64,000 nucleotides of DNA. Origin: Vigna angularis. Lineage: Eukaryota > Streptophyta > Magnoliopsida > Fabales > Fabaceae. The stretch spans positions 34,776,371 to 34,840,370 of the forward strand of contig NC_068976.1 of the NCBI RefSeq assembly GCF_016808095.1, written 5' to 3'. Of this stretch, positions 43,219 through 53,460 are shown one piece after another. The notes below the pieces were generated by a model. The model was not told the origin of the DNA. It worked only from the letters and a program-made list of their open reading frames with translations, and did no database searches. Position 1 is the first letter of the stretch, and every line of letters begins with the position of its first letter. The translations under genes and the position numbers were made by a program.

Positions 43219-44571
43219 GTCTGCTTTCGTGATTTAAGGTTTGTATTAGATTAAATTTGGGGACTTTTTGTTTTTTCATTGGAAGGGCAGAGAAGGGAAA
43301 ATGGGTTTCATAATGGAATTTACGGAAAACTTGGAATTGAAGTTGGTGGAAGACCCGAAAGAAAGAGATCGGAGGTTCAGGGAGCACGTTTATAGAGTGA
43401 AGGACAGGTGCGAGAAGACAAAAGAGATGTGGAGCTACCGCATGCAACCCTATGGTTTTTGGACATTCGAACGCCACAATTCTCAGCTTACATGGGATGC
43501 CCAAATTAGCCAAGTTCCTGGTAGGAGGGACCCTTATGATGATCTCATCCAACATTACTCTGCCCCACCTAAATGAGGTATTATTCTCGAAACCCTAATT
43601 TCCAAGTATGCATTTTTCAAATCTAAAAGCAAAAGTAAATTTTGTTTTAGTTTTTTTTTTAATATTCGTTTCCTTTTCTTTCGTTAAATTTTGTTGTCTC
43701 TTTGATTGTCGGTTACTGTATAGAGGTTATGTTAGTACTTCGAGCATGATGTTTTAACTGGTCTACATGCTATTATTAGTTATGAATGCATTATGTTTTT
43801 GGGGTGCATTTAGAGATTCACAGCTTTTTTAACCCTTTGGGTTGAGATTCTGGAGTTGGTTAGAAGGATAGTTGATGGGGAATCTATGCACTTGTCACTG
43901 CTATGGTCAAATTTGTTATATAACATGACAAACTTTGTCTTTAGTAACTGAAGTCTGAGGGGTAATGATTTTGTCTTGGTTTTAAATTAGTTCCTTATCG
44001 TCATCTCGGGGCAAGCTGAATGGCATGAATGAAATGACTTGGTCAGCATTCATAGCTCCGAGGCTCTTTTATTACATTTAAAAGTGAGTTTCTGATATTC
44101 CTTTAAAAAACCGAAGTCAGTGAGAGATATTATGATAAGCTATGTTGGCTTCAATGGGACTCTATTGAGCCTATTATTTTGGGAAATTTCAGAACCCTAA
44201 ACTCGTGCTTCACCTTCAGGAACAAAATGAAGAGCTGGTGTCATGATGCATGTATTTTGCCGATATATAGCTAGATTAACTGTTGAGAAAGAAGACAAAT
44301 GGAAAGGTAGAGATGTGGAGACATGCTTTGAGAACACGTAAATTTTGTGTAAGTAGATGTTAAACATAGTGTGTGAATGTATGTTAAGCAGAAGGGGCAG
44401 TGGTTTGACCTTATACTTAAAATGGGAGGCCATACCTTACGTCACATGATTGAAGTGGCTTGGAACCACAGTACTTCATAATGAGAAAATAGAGAGGAAG
44501 ATAATAAGCCATACAACTCAAACGGTTGAGAGAAATGAGCGAGCGTTGTAAGCATTATTAGTGATAGAAAA
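43219..44571. repeat. Segmental duplication, copy 1
   Basis: About 1.35 kb, roughly 95 percent identical to 49869-51215, including the 91-codon gene, its leader and about 1 kb of 3' non-coding DNA. Alignment starts at TTTCGTGATTTA and ends at TTAGTGATAGAAAAGT. Open frames on the minus strand (44197-44433) are copied with it and are not evidence of a gene. Confidence 0.9.
43301..43576 (+). CDS. Plant-specific 91-aa protein, copy 1 (complex I P1-like?)
   Basis: Short, highly charged protein with the block PYGFWTFERHNSQL and then ISQVPGRRDPYDDL, a layout I associate with small plant-specific mitochondrial complex I subunits (P1 type). That assignment is from memory and unverified. The start is the first Met (MGFIMEF), the same as in copy 2. 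The stop codon is followed by a possible intron donor (GAG|GTATT), suggesting a 3' UTR intron. Relative to copy 2 it has seven amino-acid changes (A8T, V12E, M16V, P47R, R49Q, A64T, L83I) and four silent ones, so constraint seems relaxed. Its upstream region differs completely from copy 2 beyond about 80 bp. It may be a decaying duplicate. Confidence 0.6.
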   Translation: MGFIMEFTENLELKLVEDPKERDRRFREHVYRVKDRCEKTKEMWSYRMQPYGFWTFERHNSQLTWDAQISQVPGRRDPYDDLIQHYSAPPK

Positions 44572-44918
44572 GTGATAATCCTCTAAATTTACGTATTTTT
44601 TTGTGTTTAGAAGGTAATTTTAGTTTCCTTTAGATTCTAATTTTCTATAATTAGGTTAGTTTAACATTTTTTCTTTAATTTTAGAGTTTTGTTAAAATAG
44701 TGTTAATTTTGTGTTTTTAAATGACAAATAATAGTTTTAAATAAATAGTATTTTTTTTATAACAAAATAAAAATGTTTTGCTGTTATTTTTCTAATTTCT
44801 TTTCTTTTTGCAGATCAGCCCATATTCAAAGGGGCCAAAATCTAAAAGTGGGCTGATGATGTTGGGCTTGAATTGGGCTGAAGCAATGAACTGACTATTT
44901 TGAATTAAATAAAATAAT
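44572..44918. other. Anonymous spacer before the Mutator-like element
   Basis: Starts TGATAATCCTCTAAATT and is AT-rich, then holds a GC-richer phrase with GGGCTGATGATGTTGGGCTTG. It may be the start of an LTR interrupted by the elements at 44919 and 46446; 46226-46445 and 47958-48060 read like its continuation. No gene. Confidence 0.35.
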
Positions 44919-46216
44919 GGGTGTTGCTCCCTCCACCTCCCCGTTTGCTTCCTCCACCTCCTCCTTCCTCTTTTACCTCTCACTCTATTTTTTTTTATTT
45001 CTATTTTATCCTTCAGTAAAAGTTTATTTTTAGGGTTAAATTTTTATAATTTCTACTCACTCCCGCACACAACCTATTTATTCTCTTTTATGTTCTACTT
45101 TATGCTCTCATTCTTATTCTTTCGTCGTGGGAATTTTTTCTCTTCTCTTTCTTTCATTGTTGTGGTGTGAGAGTGTGGTGAGTGGGAGATTGTTGAAAGG
45201 AATTGTTGTAGGAGTGACAAAGTTTAGTTTATGTGTTACTTGAAGGTGGTGGTGGACTCTATCAACGCTTTAACAAAACTATGTGAATAAGTGGCGAGGT
45301 ACGTGACCCTAAATTAACCTGGAAAACTCTTAAACGGATATGAGCATCCGTCGACGGATGTCAATATCCGTTTAAGGTGAAACGAATGTCAAAAAAATTA
45401 TTAATTTGAAATGTATATACAATTTATATTTGAGGTAAAATTAAATAAATAATAATTTAATAACTAAATTATAAAAAAAAATTCCACTAACAAATTAAAA
45501 TAAAAACTAAATTTAAATAAATCTATATATACATTTTAAATAAAAAAATTAATAAACTAAAAATGAAAAAAAAAATAAAAACCACCCAGAGCCAAAACGG
45601 ATGTCCCATATCCGTTTGGCCTTGAAACGGATGTGTGACATCCGTCGACGGATATGCGACATCCGTTCTGGCCTAAGCGGTTATCGTCTTCCTAAAGGCA
45701 GCACACAACAACAGCGAAACACCAGCAAATAACAACGAAACACTAGTGAAACCAAACATGCACACATTCAAAGTAGTAAATCTAAGATCTATGCATGCAT
45801 ACTAAAGACTACAAAACGAACAACACCTGGTAGGCGAACAAAGATATGCACCACGCAAAAGAGAACCACTACCATAACAACGAAACACCACCGCATCACG
45901 CACAGCAAAAATAGACACATCACTGCACCACACCACCGCACCGCACCACCACGGAGAGCAAAGGTAGAGTTTGGAGAGTTTGGATGAGAAGGCACCGAGA
46001 GTGTGACAGAGGTGGAAGAAGAAAACACAGATCTCAAAAGTTGGGCGAGTGGGGCTGTGAACAGAGATTAAAAGTGAAGTATGCAGGGGTGAGGGAGGTT
46101 AAAAAGTAAAAAGGTTAAAAAAGGTAAAGAAAAAGGTTATTTTTATAATTAATTTTTTTTTTTAGAAAGTTAGGAAGGTGGAGGGAGGAAACAGGGAGGT
46201 GGAGGGAGCAACATCC
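44919..46216. mobile_element. Non-autonomous Mutator-like element with 9-bp target duplication
   Basis: Inverted ends of about 45 bp: GGGTGTTGCTCCCTCCACCT on the left and, inverted, GGATGTTGCTCCCTCCACCT on the right. TAAAATAAT flanks both sides (44910-44918 and 46217-46225), the 9-bp duplication typical of MULEs. No transposase. The interior (45340-45670) repeats CATCCGTCGACGGATG-type palindromes and AAACGGATAT phrases. Confidence 0.8.
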
Positions 46217-46445
46217 TAAAATAATTGGGTCAGTGTTGAAATGAATGAACAAAAACATAGCACCTTTGTTGAGATGGGCTGAAGTTTTCTTGGAGGATTA
46301 ATGAAATGCAGTTTCATAATGTATTGAGGCAAAGCAGGAATTAGGCCACTGCTGAATTGGACAGCTGCTGCCACGCTGTTGGGCTATTGATGAGTTGAAG
46401 CCTGCTAGACTTTAGTGAACGGTGCGTTTTGGTTTTCTAAAGCTG

Positions 46446-47957
46446 CTGATAAGAGAGTGTTTCATCCTACACCTTCAACATATCATCCTACACCTCTAAA
46501 AATTCTATTTTTAACCTTCTGACATCTTGCACCTCCAACTTTTTAAGAAAAATTATTTTTAATTTTAATAAATAATTTTTTATTTTCATCTCTTTCCTAT
46601 TTAAGATACTTTAATAAATATCATTTTATTTTATTATCTTTCTTATTAAAGACATTCTACACCACTTTAATAATAATATAATTTAATTTAAAATTTAAGT
46701 ATTATTTAATCTAATTTTATATTTTAATAATTATTAATATATGATTTAAATTATAATAATAGTAATATTAAAAAATTAAAAATAAAAACAGTATAAAATT
46801 TGATATAATATATTCAAATATATTAAATTATATTAAAATATTAAAATAAATTAAATAATTATTAAATTTTAAATGAAAACAAAAATTTTTAAAATTTTGT
46901 TTATCAATATCAAAATGAGTTTTATCTTCTATTTAAAATTTAATCAATATTTAATTTAATTAAAAATTATAATATTATTTTATATTTTTATAATTTAATA
47001 ATTGTTAAAATATGATTTATATTTTTATAATAGTTTTATTAAAAAATAAAAATAAGATAATCATGAAATAAAAATAATATTAAAAATCACATTTAATATA
47101 TTTAAATATATTAAATTATATTAAAATATTAAATTAAATTAAATAATTATTAAAATTTAAGTAAAAAATAACATTTTAGAAACGGATATAGAAATCCGAT
47201 ATTATGATACGGGTATCCGATAAATAAATTTTTCGAAAATTTTGATTTTTATTTAAATTTTAATATAATTTAATATATTTAAATATATTAAATGTGATTT
47301 TTAATATTATTTTTATTTTTATTATTTTTATTTTATTTTAGTTATTGTTATTTTTATTTTTTAATAAAACTATTATAGAAATATAAATCATATTTTAATA
47401 ATTATTAAAATATAAAAATATAATAAATAATGATATAATTTTTAATTAAATTAAATATTGATTAAATTTTAAATAAAAGCAAAACTGATTTTCGATAAGT
47501 TTTTGAAAATTTTTGTTTTTATTTAAAATTTAATAATTGTTTAATTTATTTTAATATAATTTAATATATTTGAATATATTAAGTCAAATTTTAAATTATT
47601 ATTATTATTATTTTATTTTTATTTTTATTTTAATTATTTTATTTTTTATTTTTTTAATATAGTTATTATTATAATATAAATCATATTTTAATAATTATTA
47701 AAATATAAAATTATATTAAATAATATTTAAATTTTAATTAATTTAGAATTATTATTAAGGTGGTGTTCTTTAATAATAAGAAAGAGAAGAAAATAAAAAA
47801 AATATTTATTAAAATGTCTCTAATAAAAAAAGAAAAATGTTAAAAGTGAAATTTTTAGAAACATTGGAGATACAAAATATCAGAAAAGGTTAAAAATAAA
47901 ATTTTTAGAAGTAGAAATGAAACATTAGAGGTGTAAGATGAAACACTCTTTTATCAG
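46446..47957. mobile_element. 1.5-kb foldback element, nearly palindromic throughout
   Basis: Ends are inverted: CTGATAAGAGAGTGTTTCAT at 46446 and, inverted from 47957, CTGATAAAAGAGTGTTTCAT, continuing with CTTACACCTCT. Inside, AT-rich blocks around 46800-46870 and 47085-47160 reappear inverted around 47250-47330 and 47530-47600, so the whole unit can fold about a centre near 47190, where AACGGATATAGAAATCCG and GGGTATCCGAT lie. No coding capacity and no clear target duplication. Confidence 0.65.
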
Positions 47958-49868
47958 CCATGACAAGAAATGGGCCAGCGCTGTTGCAATGAATGGGGCT
48001 GAAGTTTTTTTTGTGAGTAAGTGAAACGCAACGTTTTGATGGCAAAAGTGAAGGGAGTCTCCTGTTTTACACTTCATTCGTGCAAAGGATCGATCAAAAG
48101 GTGGATTTTCCCAATTCACAAACCCTCGACTTAGGGTTCTTCAAGAGCAGAAGAAGAGAACCAGACGTGAGCCCCAATTCACAAACCCTTGACGTTGAAA
48201 TTTTGGTCTGGTATAGTCCAATTAGCCTTTCCTTTGCTACCACGTCTCTTTATAGCTATGTGGTGCTTGATAATTATACATTGCTAATCCATTAAATCTT
48301 GATTTTGGAACTGATTTCAGTATTGAAAAAATGCAAGGAAAATTGACGTTGCTTTATTTCCTGAACTTTATCCACGTGTTATTTTGAAAACAAAAACTGA
48401 CTTGTTTGGCTGCTTTAATTTATCTCTTGTGGTGATGTTTCTGTTGGTTTCTTCTTTTATTATGTTTCTATTGGTTTCTTCTTTTTTTTGTTTGCCAATT
48501 AGTATTGTTGTTGCCTTGTTTCTGTGCATTTACATTGGAAGCCCCAGGGCCTCTTCTAAAGCTAGACCCTAATTTTTTAGCCCACACCTTAGGGGCTTTT
48601 CCAAAGCCCCTGACCCCTGGAGCCCCATGAAGTGGGTTAAGATAGGAGTAGGGCTGGGTTATGCCCCAGATGAAAAAATTCGGTGCGTGATTTTCACTCC
48701 ACTGCTTCTTCTTCTTCTTCTCCTCTTTGCACTTCTCTTTTTCTTTGTCGTCTTCCCTTTGGATCCCGCCGACAACCTCATCACCGCCGGCACGACTCCT
48801 CCATCGACCTCTTCCAATTTCTTCCTCTTCGAGTTTCTTCCTCTTCGATGCTATTCAGCAGATTGAGTTATCGCAGCCTATTCACGATTCATCGTCCTCT
48901 CATTCAACAACCACTCCTCAACACCGTTTGTTGCATTTTAATTTTCGCTTTTACTCCAAGGAAAAAGGTCCAGGCATTTGTCTTTTTTCTTTTGTTAATT
49001 CCCAGCATGTTTATTGTTCCTGGTTGATTGTTGCTTAGTACTGTTCAAAACTTTACGGAGTGTTTTGGAACTGTTTTACTTTTTCTTCTTTTTTTGGTTC
49101 GTGTTTTGAGGTTGTGTTTTAGAATCCTGTAACCAAGGTAAAAGATGATGGATGATGAAAGTGATTAGAACTGTTGCATAAATTGTGGTGCCGCCACTAG
49201 AGAATATAAACTTATTTGCAGCCTGTCCATAGATTAACATTGTTGGTTTTTCGAAATCTTTTTTCTCTACATAAATTTTGGTAAAAAAAAAGGCCATGGG
49301 CTGGCCCGGACCCATAGGGTTTTGGGAGTATTTAGCTTTTTTAATAAAGGGCTGTTTTGGTCCTGTGGACTTTTTTGGCCCCAACTCATGTGGGCTAGGG
49401 CCAAGTCCTATGATGGGACCTTATTTGACAGGTTTAGGTGTAGGCCAATGAACTTTGAAACATGTTCTCAAAAAATAGATTTAGTATATTTTAATCCAAT
49501 TATTGAGTTCAAATTCTTAAGATAAAAATAAAGAAGGATTTCAGGTTATTTTATATTTAATCCAATTAGTTGCATGTAGGGATTATTATATTTTATACAT
49601 CTATTTTGTTTTTATACTACCAATTTATTAGCAAAGAGACAATAAATAGATTTAGTATTCCATTTTTTCAATTCGAAATTGATACAAAAACTAGACATAG
49701 AACTCCAGATATTAATTGAAATTATTAAAGATATTCTAAAAAAATTATAGATTTCACTTTTGATTTCACAAGTCTAACCTATATGAAATACCCACAAATA
49801 ATTTAAAAAGATACCTTTTGAAATACAAAGTATATGTATTATAAAATGTATTTTTCTCTTTCATATTT
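47958..49868. other. Mixed anonymous DNA between the gene copies
   Basis: No intact gene. A GC-richer tract (48540-48660) has GGGGCTTTT/AAAGCCCC inverted phrases; another (49285-49415) holds GGGCTGGCCCGGACCC. A CT-rich stretch leads into a presequence-like fragment at 48848. The direct repeat TTCCCAATTCACAAACCCT occurs near 48107 and (as CCCAATTCACAAACCCTT) 48172. Confidence 0.45.
48848..48980 (+). pseudogene. Possible mitochondrial-presequence exon fragment
   Basis: From the Met at 48848 the frame encodes an Arg/Ser/Leu-rich amphipathic N-terminus (MLFSRLSYRSLFTIHRPL), and in the adjacent frame HFNFRFYSKEK, a typical presequence cleavage-site context, follows. It looks like the first exon of a gene for a mitochondrial protein with one frameshift. 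No downstream exon was recognised, so it is a guess. Confidence 0.25.
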
Positions 49869-51215
49869 CGTGATTTAGGGTTGTATTAGATTAAATTTGG
49901 GGACTTTTTGTATTGGAAGGGCAGAGAAGAGAGGGAAAATGGGTTTCATCATGGAATTTGCGGAAAACTTGGTATTGAAGTTGATGGAAGACCCGAAGGA
50001 AAGAGATCGGAGGTTCAGGGAGCACGTTTATAGAGTGAAGGACAGGTGCGAGAAGACAAAAGAGATGTGGAGCTACCCCATGCGGCCCTATGGTTTCTGG
50101 ACATTCGAACGCCACAATTCTCAGCTTGCATGGGATGCCCAAATTAGCCAAGTTCCTGGTAGGAGGGACCCTTATGATGATCTCCTCCAACATTACTCCG
50201 CCCCACCTAAATGAGGTATTATTCTCGAAAACCCTAATTTCCAAGTATGCAGTTTTCAAATCTAAAAGCAAAAGTAAATTTTGTTTTAGTTTTTACTTTT
50301 TTTTTAATATTCGTTTCCTTTTCTTTGGTTAAATTTTTTTGTCTCTTTGATTGTCGGTTACTGTATAGAGGTTATGTTAGTACTTCGAGGCTGATGTTTT
50401 AACCGGTCTACATGCTCTTATTAGTTATGAATGCATTATGTTTTTGGTGTGCATTTAGAGATTCCCAGCTTTTTTAACCCTTTGGGTTGAGATTCTGGAG
50501 TTGGTTAGGAGAGTTGATGGGGAATCTATGCACCTGTCACTGCTATGGTCCAATTTGTTATATAACATGACAAACTTTGTCTTTAGTAACTGAAGTCTGA
50601 GGGGTAATGATTTTGTCTTGGTTTTAAATTAGTTCCTTATCGTCATCTCGGGGCAAGCTGAATGGCATGAATGAAATGACTTGGTTGGCCTTTATAGCTC
50701 CGGGTCTCTTTTATTACATTTAAAAGTGAGTTTTTGATATTCCTTTAAAAAACCGAAGTCAGTGAGAGATATTATGATAAGCTATGTTTTCTTCAATGGG
50801 ACTCTATTGAGCCTATTATTTTGGGCAATTTCAGAACCCCAAACACGTGCTTCACCTTCAGGAACAAAATGGAGAGCTGGTGTCGTGATGCATGTATTTT
50901 GCCGATATATAGCTAGATGGAGTGTTGAGAAAGAAGACGAATGGAAAGGTAGAGATGTGGAGACATGCTTTGAGAACACATAATTTTTTTGTAAGTAGAT
51001 GTTAAACATAGTGTGTGAATGTATGTTAAGCAGAAGCGACACTGGTTTGACCTTATAGTTAAAATGGGAGGCCATACCTTACGTCACATGATTGAAGTGG
51101 CTTGGAACCACGGTACTTCATGATGAGAAAATAGAGAGGAAGATAATAAGCCATACAACTCAAACGGTTGAGAGAAATGAGCGAGCGCTGTAAGCATTAT
51201 TAGTGATAGAAAAGT
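49869..51215. repeat. Segmental duplication, copy 2
   Basis: Partner of 43219-44571, same orientation, about 6.65 kb apart. Copy 2 keeps the more conserved-looking protein, so it may be nearer the source copy. Confidence 0.9.
49939..50214 (+). CDS. Plant-specific 91-aa protein, copy 2 (complex I P1-like?)
   Basis: Same protein as at 43301 with the residues I expect to be conserved (AENL near the N-terminus, YPMRPYGFWTFERHNSQL, AWDAQISQVPGRRDPYDDL). No predicted cleavable signal and no clear membrane segment; a helical charged N-terminal half and a Pro/Gly-rich C-terminal half. If the complex I assignment is right it would act in the inner mitochondrial membrane arm as a structural subunit. 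A GAG|GTATT donor-like site follows the stop. Upstream DNA is AT-rich without an obvious TATA box at the usual distance. This is the better candidate for a functional gene. Confidence 0.7.
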   Translation: MGFIMEFAENLVLKLMEDPKERDRRFREHVYRVKDRCEKTKEMWSYPMRPYGFWTFERHNSQLAWDAQISQVPGRRDPYDDLLQHYSAPPK

Positions 51216-53060
51216 ATCACTAGAGATTGAAGGAAAATTTTACTGCATAAATATAGGAATCGTTAAGTCATATAGTATTGAAGAGTAAACTGTTTATTTG
51301 GTCCCTATATTTGTAGGAAGTTGTCACATTAATTAAAAAGTAATGTGACTGAGGTGATGATACTAACATTAATATGGAGACAAGAATGATGGTAACTATA
51401 TAAGTTTTAAGGACTAATATGATGGTGTCTTCCTCTTTCAAGGACCAAAGTAACCACTTACTTAGAACTGAATACTAAAGAGTAATAAGCAACAAGGAAA
51501 TAAGCATGGTAGTGCAAATGTGAAAATATTATAATACATGAGTAGAAGCACTAGATAATAAATATAATTAGAAATGATTGCATTAGAGAGGGTGATGGAA
51601 ACCTCTTCAAGCAACTTGATGAAGCCTCCGTGGAGATGAAGAAAGATGAGCGGAAGCCATGAATTGATGAAGGAAGATAGGCATGTAAAGTGGGTTTTGG
51701 GATGCTTTTGAAGGAGGTTAGGCCAACCTACAAGTAAAAGGGTTAAGAAGAGTCTTTGTAGAAGACAACCTAAGTGAACTTAGAAGAAGAGAGAATGCAA
51801 TTTGGCATAATGTGTCTAGTGTTTATTTCCAAGTTCAAAAAATTACAAATGGTAGAGCATTCCTTTTATAGGTGAAGGAGTGACTCTAGAAAGGACTAAA
51901 GTTCATGAATCTAAAGAAGAATACATTGAACTAAAAAGGCTCTTGAATCTGCCAATGTCCAAGGGGGATGAGTGAGGCTTTCTACTTTGAATGAGACTAG
52001 ATTCAAAGCATGGGAGCCTTCTCTCTCTTTTTAGAAGAACCTTAAGGCTTTAGCAAAGCCCATAAGAGGTGCTCTCCTTCTCCAAAGCCCAAATTAACGC
52101 AAGAAGCTCAAGAACTAGCCTAATTGACTACATCTTGGCAGTTCTGACCTTTGCCAACTGTTTGACACATAATTTTCTACACAGAATTCCAAATGAGCTG
52201 ATTGTTTTTTTGTTGGAAACTAGACTCAAAGGGCTTTCATTCGACTATGGGCACATATTTTCTGGACCTGAGTTAGATCCGGTTAAATTTCCAAAATCTT
52301 CAACTTTTTCTAAGTTCCCTGGATGGGTAGGTCCTTGGCCCAAATACAACACCTAATGAAAGACATATGTACATTTTTACAAAGCTTAAGAGAATGGTAA
52401 AATCAAGCTTGAAACACCATCTTCCACAAGAGTAAAAGTCCTTGAAGTCCTTCTTTCTCCATTCTCCTAGCCCTGGTACAAGTTGTAGCTCCTTGGATGG
52501 ATCTCCATCAAGCTCCTTAGATGGGTTTCCATCCCTCTTGAAAAACGATCTTTCCATAACTCCTAGTTGTTTATTTCCTCCAGGATCAAAGATGTACCTG
52601 CAATAACCATTAAACAGAAGATGAATGAGTTTTTGTCCCATGGTAGATGTATATCTAAAGTAAAGAACAAATGATTAAAGTCTTTTTGTATTTTCGAAAT
52701 GATTTTCCTTTACAAAATTTAAAACTTCTGATTCACTAGAATGAGAGTCATATAGGCTTCCAATGTGTTGATCTTTCTAAACCATTATTCTTTTGTGAGG
52801 ATATGCAGAAGAAATGTTCTCTCTTTCAAAGCACTTGAAGCACTGAACACCTCTTGTTTTAGTTTCTTTGGATTTTTTTTAAAAGTAATAAGACCTATTT
52901 TACAAGAAAGTTTTTGTCCACCTTGAGTTATTCGTAACTTGTTATGCAAAAATAACTCAGTGTGATTTTTCAAAAGCTATTCAGGAGTTAAAAACAATGG
53001 GGAGTGAAAGTGGAGTTAGATTTTCAAAAGTAAAGAAATGAGAATCATTAATGAAATGGT
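51216..53060. other. Repeat-like DNA, class unknown
   Basis: No recognisable protein. TTTGGTCCCTATATTTGTAGG near 51300 and GGATGGATCTCCATCAAGCT with its near-copy TAGATGGGTTTCCATCCC near 52495-52530 suggest decayed LTR-type DNA, possibly on the minus strand. Confidence 0.35.
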
Positions 53061-53460
53061 AAGAATTCAAAGATTGAAAAACTCTTTAAAACTCTTGACT
53101 AAATTATAATTGTGGGAGTAGGAGGTGCCTTGAGTAGCTTGGAAAACTCCCTTTAAAACTCTTGCTTGAATTATAATTGTGAGAGTAGGAGGTGCCTTGA
53201 GTAGCAATTCTTTTTTGAGTCGGATTTGTTCCCTCTCCTTCTCGCTTCTTTCAAGTTCTTCTTTCTCTTTCTTTTCTCTCTCTTTCTTTTCTCTCTTCTC
53301 TCTCCTCCCTTTCTCTTCTCTCATTTTCTTCCTTTTCTTTCTTTTCTCTCTCCTCCCTTTCTCTTCTAGCTTCCTCCTCTTTAACTATTTTAGCTTCTTC
53401 AATTCTAGTTCTTAGAATTTTTTTCTTCTCTAGCTATTAGAGGTTCTTTTTCTTTTGCCT
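53061..53460 (-). repeat. Polypyrimidine tract and 74-bp tandem pair
   Basis: A segment ending AGGAGGTGCCTTGAGTAGC occurs twice (about 53070-53136 and 53144-53202). Then a CT-rich tract (53225-53400) encodes Glu/Lys/Arg repeats on the minus strand, like the acidic-basic linker at 63170-63290 of gypsy element C. Probably a relic of the same family of linkers; no protein motif confirms it. Confidence 0.45.

Noticed and set aside
44197..44433. Minus-strand frame conserved at 50782-51075
   Set aside because: Conserved only because the whole 1.35-kb segment is duplicated; opposite to the real gene, no motif.
48683..49038. Overlapping Ser/Pro-rich frames as a gene
   Set aside because: Driven by a CT-rich tract; only the short presequence-like part at 48848 deserved a low-confidence note.
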